Source: Ampelomyces quisqualis (lineage: Eukaryota; Ascomycota; Dothideomycetes; Pleosporales; Phaeosphaeriaceae). Taken from it: a stretch of 64,000 bases of DNA. Below the pieces are notes generated by a model. The model saw only the letters and a list, made by a program, of their open reading frames with translations. It ran no database searches and was not told the DNA's origin. The stretch lies in assembly GCA_018398575.1 (NCBI GenBank), contig JAGTXZ010000011.1, positions 62,001-126,000 on the forward strand. The letters are read 5' to 3'. Below, piece after piece: positions 59,390 to 64,000 of the stretch; the stretch's first letter is position 1, and each line of letters begins with the position of its first letter. Both the position numbers and the translations under genes were made by a program.

Positions 59390-59777
59390 GGTGAAGGTAG
59401 TGCAGCTTTAGGTGTGCTGGGGCGGAGTGTGGTGTTTGCTGCCGAATGAAGTATGTTTAGTCGGCGGCTACTGTGCATGTGGACGACGCTGGCCAGCAGA
59501 CGCGTCGAAAGTGCGAGGGAAATAGGTGGAGTGGCGAGAGAGGCCTGCATGTGGCACAACAGGAGCGTCGCGACGACGACGAGGAAAGGATATCACGAAA
59601 GCACGTGCCGAGCGCGAGAGGTGGACTTTGAGTTGGCGACTAGTCCACAAGGGCTCTAGCGTGATGATGTGTGCCGCGTCTCTGCGTCATCGAAATGGAT
59701 GGCATTATTGGTGGCCTTTGGGAAACTCAGGCACGTGAGCCCGCGCAATTCCCTCCCACCTCGACATCAACCCGGCC
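59390..59777. promoter_or_regulatory. divergent promoter of RAD3/XPD and LTN1
   Basis: 388 bp between the two start codons. Two CACGTG boxes lie at 59,602-59,607 and 59,732-59,737, the usual site for bHLH factors such as Cbf1-type proteins. No TATA box is obvious. Confidence 0.55.
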
Positions 59778-62700
59778 ATGAGCAAGCGGGCAGCAAAGCG
59801 CGCAAGCAGCGCCAGAGCAGCCTCCACATTCGGCTCCTCGGGCTTTGGCTCCTCGTCGTCGCAGCTCTCCTACGTGTCCGAGCCGCCCGACCTCTCGGCC
59901 ATCTCAGACCCAAATGTAGTCGTCTGGTTCCGGAATCTGTCCAAGCGAGACAGCACAACAAAGGCAAAGGCGCTCGAGGATCTCCAGGCACGTGTCGCAA
60001 AAGAGCCGGTAGAGGAAGGCGTGCTAGAAGCATGGGTGCGTCCAGTGCCCGCATGTACACCCAGTTCGCATAGTAATCGAAACGGGTCAGGTCCAAATCT
60101 ACCCCCGCACCTCGATTGACAACTCCAAAGCAGTGCGCCAGAATGCCCACACACTCCATGGCCAGATCGCCGCCTCAGCGGGCAAGCGCATCGCCAAGTA
60201 CATGCCACAGAGTGTCGCCGCGTGGTTGTGCGGCCTGTATGACGGCGATCGGTCCGTCGTCGACGCCACCCAGAGCTCGATACGGCACGTCTTCAACACG
60301 CCCGAGAAGATTCAGAACATCCGAAAGGCGTATCAACAGCCCATCCTGGAGTACTGCCGTGATGCAGTCGACAAGGAGACCACCACAACCCTGAGCGACG
60401 AGCGGACCGTCACCCCCGACGATGCCGCGGCAAAGTATAGCAGAGTCATCTCTGCCTGCATCTCGCTTCTGGGTAGCCTGTTGGCAAATCTGCAGCGCGA
60501 GGAGCGAGCGAAATATCAGGCTGACTACGAGAGCCTACTGGGCGACAAAAGGTTGTGGGAATTCGCGTCGCACAGCGACCCTTCAATACGACGAGCGCTG
60601 CACCGCTTTTTGAAGACGTGCTTGGCAAAGGAGCCTGGTACGTATGTGTTTGCCCCCGAATTGACAAACGCTCATTGTTTATAGAAGCGGTCGAGAGTAA
60701 TTTAGAGACCATCAGCAAAGCCTATCTCTCAGTTGCACTCAACTCTGATCAAACCAATTCCGCCCATGACTATATCGACACGCTAACCACATTATCGTCG
60801 GGCCACCCCACAGTCTGGACGGAGCATTACACGAGCAAGACAGCAGTAGATCGACGACTGAGGCAGTACCTAAAGAAAGGTTCGCAATCTGGGCCTCGCG
60901 AGTACTGGACGCGATTAACAGCTTTATTCCAAGCGATACCGAGCGAGGTATTGCCAAGTAACGCTGCAGATGCCGCCGAACTCCTTAACGCTCTCCAAAG
61001 TGGTATCATTAAAAAGGATGAGCCCAAGTGCCATCACGAAGCCGCGTTCAGTGCTTACTTGGACATCGTTGCCCTGGTCGACGCTCGTCTTCCGGATGAG
61101 GACAAGAGCAAGCTGTTAGAGGAGATGGTGCTGCCCCTCCTAACGCAATATCTGCACCCATCTATCGAGACATCACAGTGGAGTATACCTTCAAGTGCAA
61201 TCACAGTACTCACAAAAGCGCTGGGAGCTGTTGGTATGCTGGCAATGCTTGCCGAACGATGGCCCGCATGCGCAAAACAACTTGCGAATGCAATCAAAAC
61301 ATCAGCTCCGGAACAATCAAAAGACTACGAGAAGTCACAGGCATGTGTTAGTCAGCACGCCACTCGCTTTGCGACTATTCAGGAACAAGCAGCCAAGATT
61401 GATGCATTTGCACCTGTGCAGCCAGTCTTTGCTAATGCTTCAGCATCGATAATAACGGATGCTTTCGAAGTGCTCAAGAACAGGAGTGGGAAGCCGTATG
61501 GTGCGGCTGCGGCCGTCTCAGCCATCCTGACCCGCAACCAGTCAATAATTGACAGCACGCCAACCCGACAGCAGCTCGAGGCATTCCTTCGCGAGCATCT
61601 ACCGGGCCTTATATTGTCTCCATCGTCCACCCATCTCATTGAGATTCTATACGCATGTGCTGATATGCCGGCCTTTGAAGCCATCTGGAGCAATGCTCTA
61701 AAGGCTATCCTCAGTCAACCAGATGCAGCTGCGAGGCCCAAGATACTGGAGGCTATGCTGACTTCTTCTCAAATACCAAATACTTTTAACCTTGCGGCAA
61801 GCGACGCTGAGCTGCAAACATTCGTCAAGAACAGCGTGCGTGAGTCGGTTGAAGGGTCACTGGGGTGGGACTCATTTAATCGAATCCTTCAGTCGCCCGC
61901 CAAAATCCTTGCTCCGGAGACAACTGCTGAAATCCTGGCGTACCTATCGCAATCGTTGACAATATTGCAACAAGCACCGGAATCTCTACAAGGTCTGCGT
62001 CAAATCGTGCGATCCAATCCATCCATGTTGAGAGAATTCGTCTCTACTTCTGCAGGGTCGGAACTTCTCCAAAGATTACTGCTAGCATCCGAGTCGCCTA
62101 ACGATGAAGTGGCCCAGAGCGCTGCATCTGTCAATGCGTCAATCCAAAACATGTTGTCCTCCGGCTCGGAGACCAAGCAGTCTATCTATGAGCTTATCCA
62201 TCAAGGCCTACGCGAAGCAAATCAGACATCAGCCTCAGTGGAGACATTGGTCGGTTTGGCGAGACAGTCTGTCCAATCGAGTCAAGACTGGGAAATACTA
62301 CAGAATGTCTTTCCTGAGCTACAAGATTGGAATGCTGCTCTTTCTCCCTACCTCGCCGCGGCCCCGAGATCATCGCTGACTATTACCAATCCTCTTGGAG
62401 GTGCCATCTACTTGATCGATGAGAAACCAGTTTCGACAACCATAAAGCCCCCTCGTGATATGGACGGATATTCTTCTGCTTATCGCATCGCGCAGTACGT
62501 GACAAAGTTGCTGAAGGAGTCTGGGCAGTTGCCGCTCGAGATTATCCCAGCCTCGACAAGGGACGCTTATCTCCGCAATATCGCGCTCACGATACACCTT
62601 GCCGACGACAATCTTGGACTTGCCGGCGCAAACGGGTTGTGGGCATACTACAACACGGACGTCGAAGCGGATGCTATGGCATTTATTTCGGGTGCGCATA

Positions 62701-64000
62701 CTTTGGTTACGAACGAGCTGAAGCGATTATCCTCAACGTGGTCTGGAGGTGGAGGTGCTATGGTCTGGGCTACAGGCCTGCTCGACCAGATCGGCGCTCT
62801 ACCTTCTGCCGAAGCGTACTATAAAGCCAGGGCATACAGTGTGCTTGTTGGGGACGCACTCGAAATTACTGGCTGGCGCAATTCGGAGACAGCACAGCTT
62901 CAGGATACTTTGAAGACCGTTCGCAAGGGCAAGGCGATTTTGCCAATCAATGCATACCTGAATGCCTTTAAGGAGCCACTATCCGCGTCAAGGTCTTGCG
63001 AGCGCATGTGCAACGAACTGATTGCTGATCTAACAGGACTGGATGTCGATCAGAAATATACCGAAGCTCTGCGTCAGCTTGTACAACTGAACAGCATTTT
63101 ACATGGCCAAGATGGTAGCACGGAAAGCATTGCGAAACAACGACTCGTGTTTTTCGTCAAGCACGTTGTTCCGTGGTTACAGGCAGATGAAGTCGCAAGA
63201 CCGCTGAAAGCAGAGCTTTGTCGCGCACTGACAATTCTCATGCCCATCATGGGCGACATGTATGGCGAACATTGGAATGCCATTTTAGCTTCTCTTTCGG
63301 CTTCCTGGGCGGCTACCAAGGGATTGGATGAGAACGAATCTGGTATGGACAGCCCGCTACCATTCATACATGCTTCACTCAAGCTCTATGCTCAATTGAG
63401 GACGTTGACGCAGGCGGAAGAGCCGAATGACGACTTGTTGGACGCATGGAAGGAGACCGAGCAGCCAGTGGCTGATGGTTTGATCAACTTGCTGAAGCAT
63501 TCTCAACACTTCCCTGACGAGTTCCATCAGCCGCTCAGAATGGTCAACGATGTACTCGCGCGACAAATTGCGAAAGTCTCACTAAAGCATCTAGAATCCG
63601 CCGAGGAGCTCTTCCCCCTGCTATATGTCGAATCGCAACCTGTGCAGCAGACAGCTTTCAACATCCTGCACAAGCAGATCCCAGAAGCACAAGAACAAAT
63701 TTCGATCGACTCAGCATTGGAAAAGAAGACGGCGCGTCTCCCTGAGGAGCTTTTGTCGTTGATAATTGATGCACCTACTGTATCCGCATTGGCAGAAGCA
63801 AACTTCGATCGCAGCGTACCCCTGTCACTTCGTGGTTATCTCTTGAGCTGGCTGCTTGTCTTTGATCATCTAGAGCATGCTTCATTCAAGGTCAAGAATG
63901 ACTATGTTGAGCACATCAAGGAGGGTGACCATCTTCCCGGACTTTTGGACTTTACATTCGACTTCCTTGGTCATGCCCATAGCAAACCAGCTGATGTGTC
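59778..64000 (+). CDS. LTN1: E3 ubiquitin ligase listerin (LTN1), C-terminal part outside the window
   Basis: Exons 59,778-60,035, 60,091-60,637 and 60,685-64,000 (open at the end). The two introns (55 and 47 nt) join EAW to VQIYPRTSID and AKEP to EAVESN. About 1,373 codons are visible. The N-terminus MSKRAAKRASSARAASTFG leads into VVWFRNLSKRDSTTKAKAL and then long HEAT-type alpha-helical repeats, as in listerin. In yeast and human, listerin is about 1,560-1,770 aa and ends in a RING domain. That domain is not seen here because the window ends first. Listerin acts in ribosome quality control: it binds the 60S subunit with stalled nascent chains and ubiquitinates them. Family membership rests mainly on the N-terminal motif and repeat layout. 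Confidence 0.92.

Overview
The window is from a filamentous ascomycete (Pezizomycotina; a Dothideomycete is my guess, by inference). Evidence: short spliceosomal introns (about 46-122 nt) with CTAAC/CTAAT-like branch sites, fungal versions of REV1, RAD3/XPD, listerin, FPR-type FKBP, antizyme and an NDR-type kinase, and a genome split into an AT-rich mutated block and a normal block.

Bases 1 to about 37,080 form one AT-rich isochore of repeats inactivated by a RIP-like process. It holds a complete 7.0-kb Ty3/Gypsy element (13,491-20,482) with 282-bp LTRs and a 5-bp target duplication, and this element carries an extra antisense ORF. It also holds a second, minus-strand Gypsy relic (about 28.4-33.6 kb), several long decayed ORFs of unknown identity, an array of 81-bp repeats, 14-bp iterons with hairpin spacers, and a 111-bp (37-codon) repeat tract. 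No intact gene was found. The mutational footprint is unusually specific by eye: C to T where C lies between a pyrimidine and a purine (YCR, complement YGR). TGG, TGA, TCA, CCA, TCG and CCG nearly vanish, while GCA, ACA, TGC, TGT and RCGY survive.

The border at about 37.1 kb is abrupt. Bases 37,345-64,000 carry genes in this order: NDR/Ppk35-like AGC kinase (-, with an in-frame TAG that fits the isochore's YCR rule); Yippee/Moh1-type zinc protein (+); REV1 translesion polymerase (-); nucleolar FKBP prolyl isomerase (+), divergent from REV1; a 2.9-kb gene-poor stretch; L-serine/threonine dehydratase (+); two truncated pseudogenes (carboxylesterase -, fungal rhodopsin-like +) meeting at about 52.81 kb; an unrecognised 310-aa protein (+); ornithine decarboxylase antizyme (+) with a TCC-TGA +1 frameshift site; XPD/RAD3 helicase (-); and LTN1/listerin (+), divergent from XPD and running off the window. 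REV1 and XPD are both DNA-repair genes, but nothing shows they are co-regulated.

Gene models were built by eye. Splice junctions were accepted only where they restored a known family sequence and closed the reading frame. In the isochore, reading frames were followed through stops and their ends are approximate.
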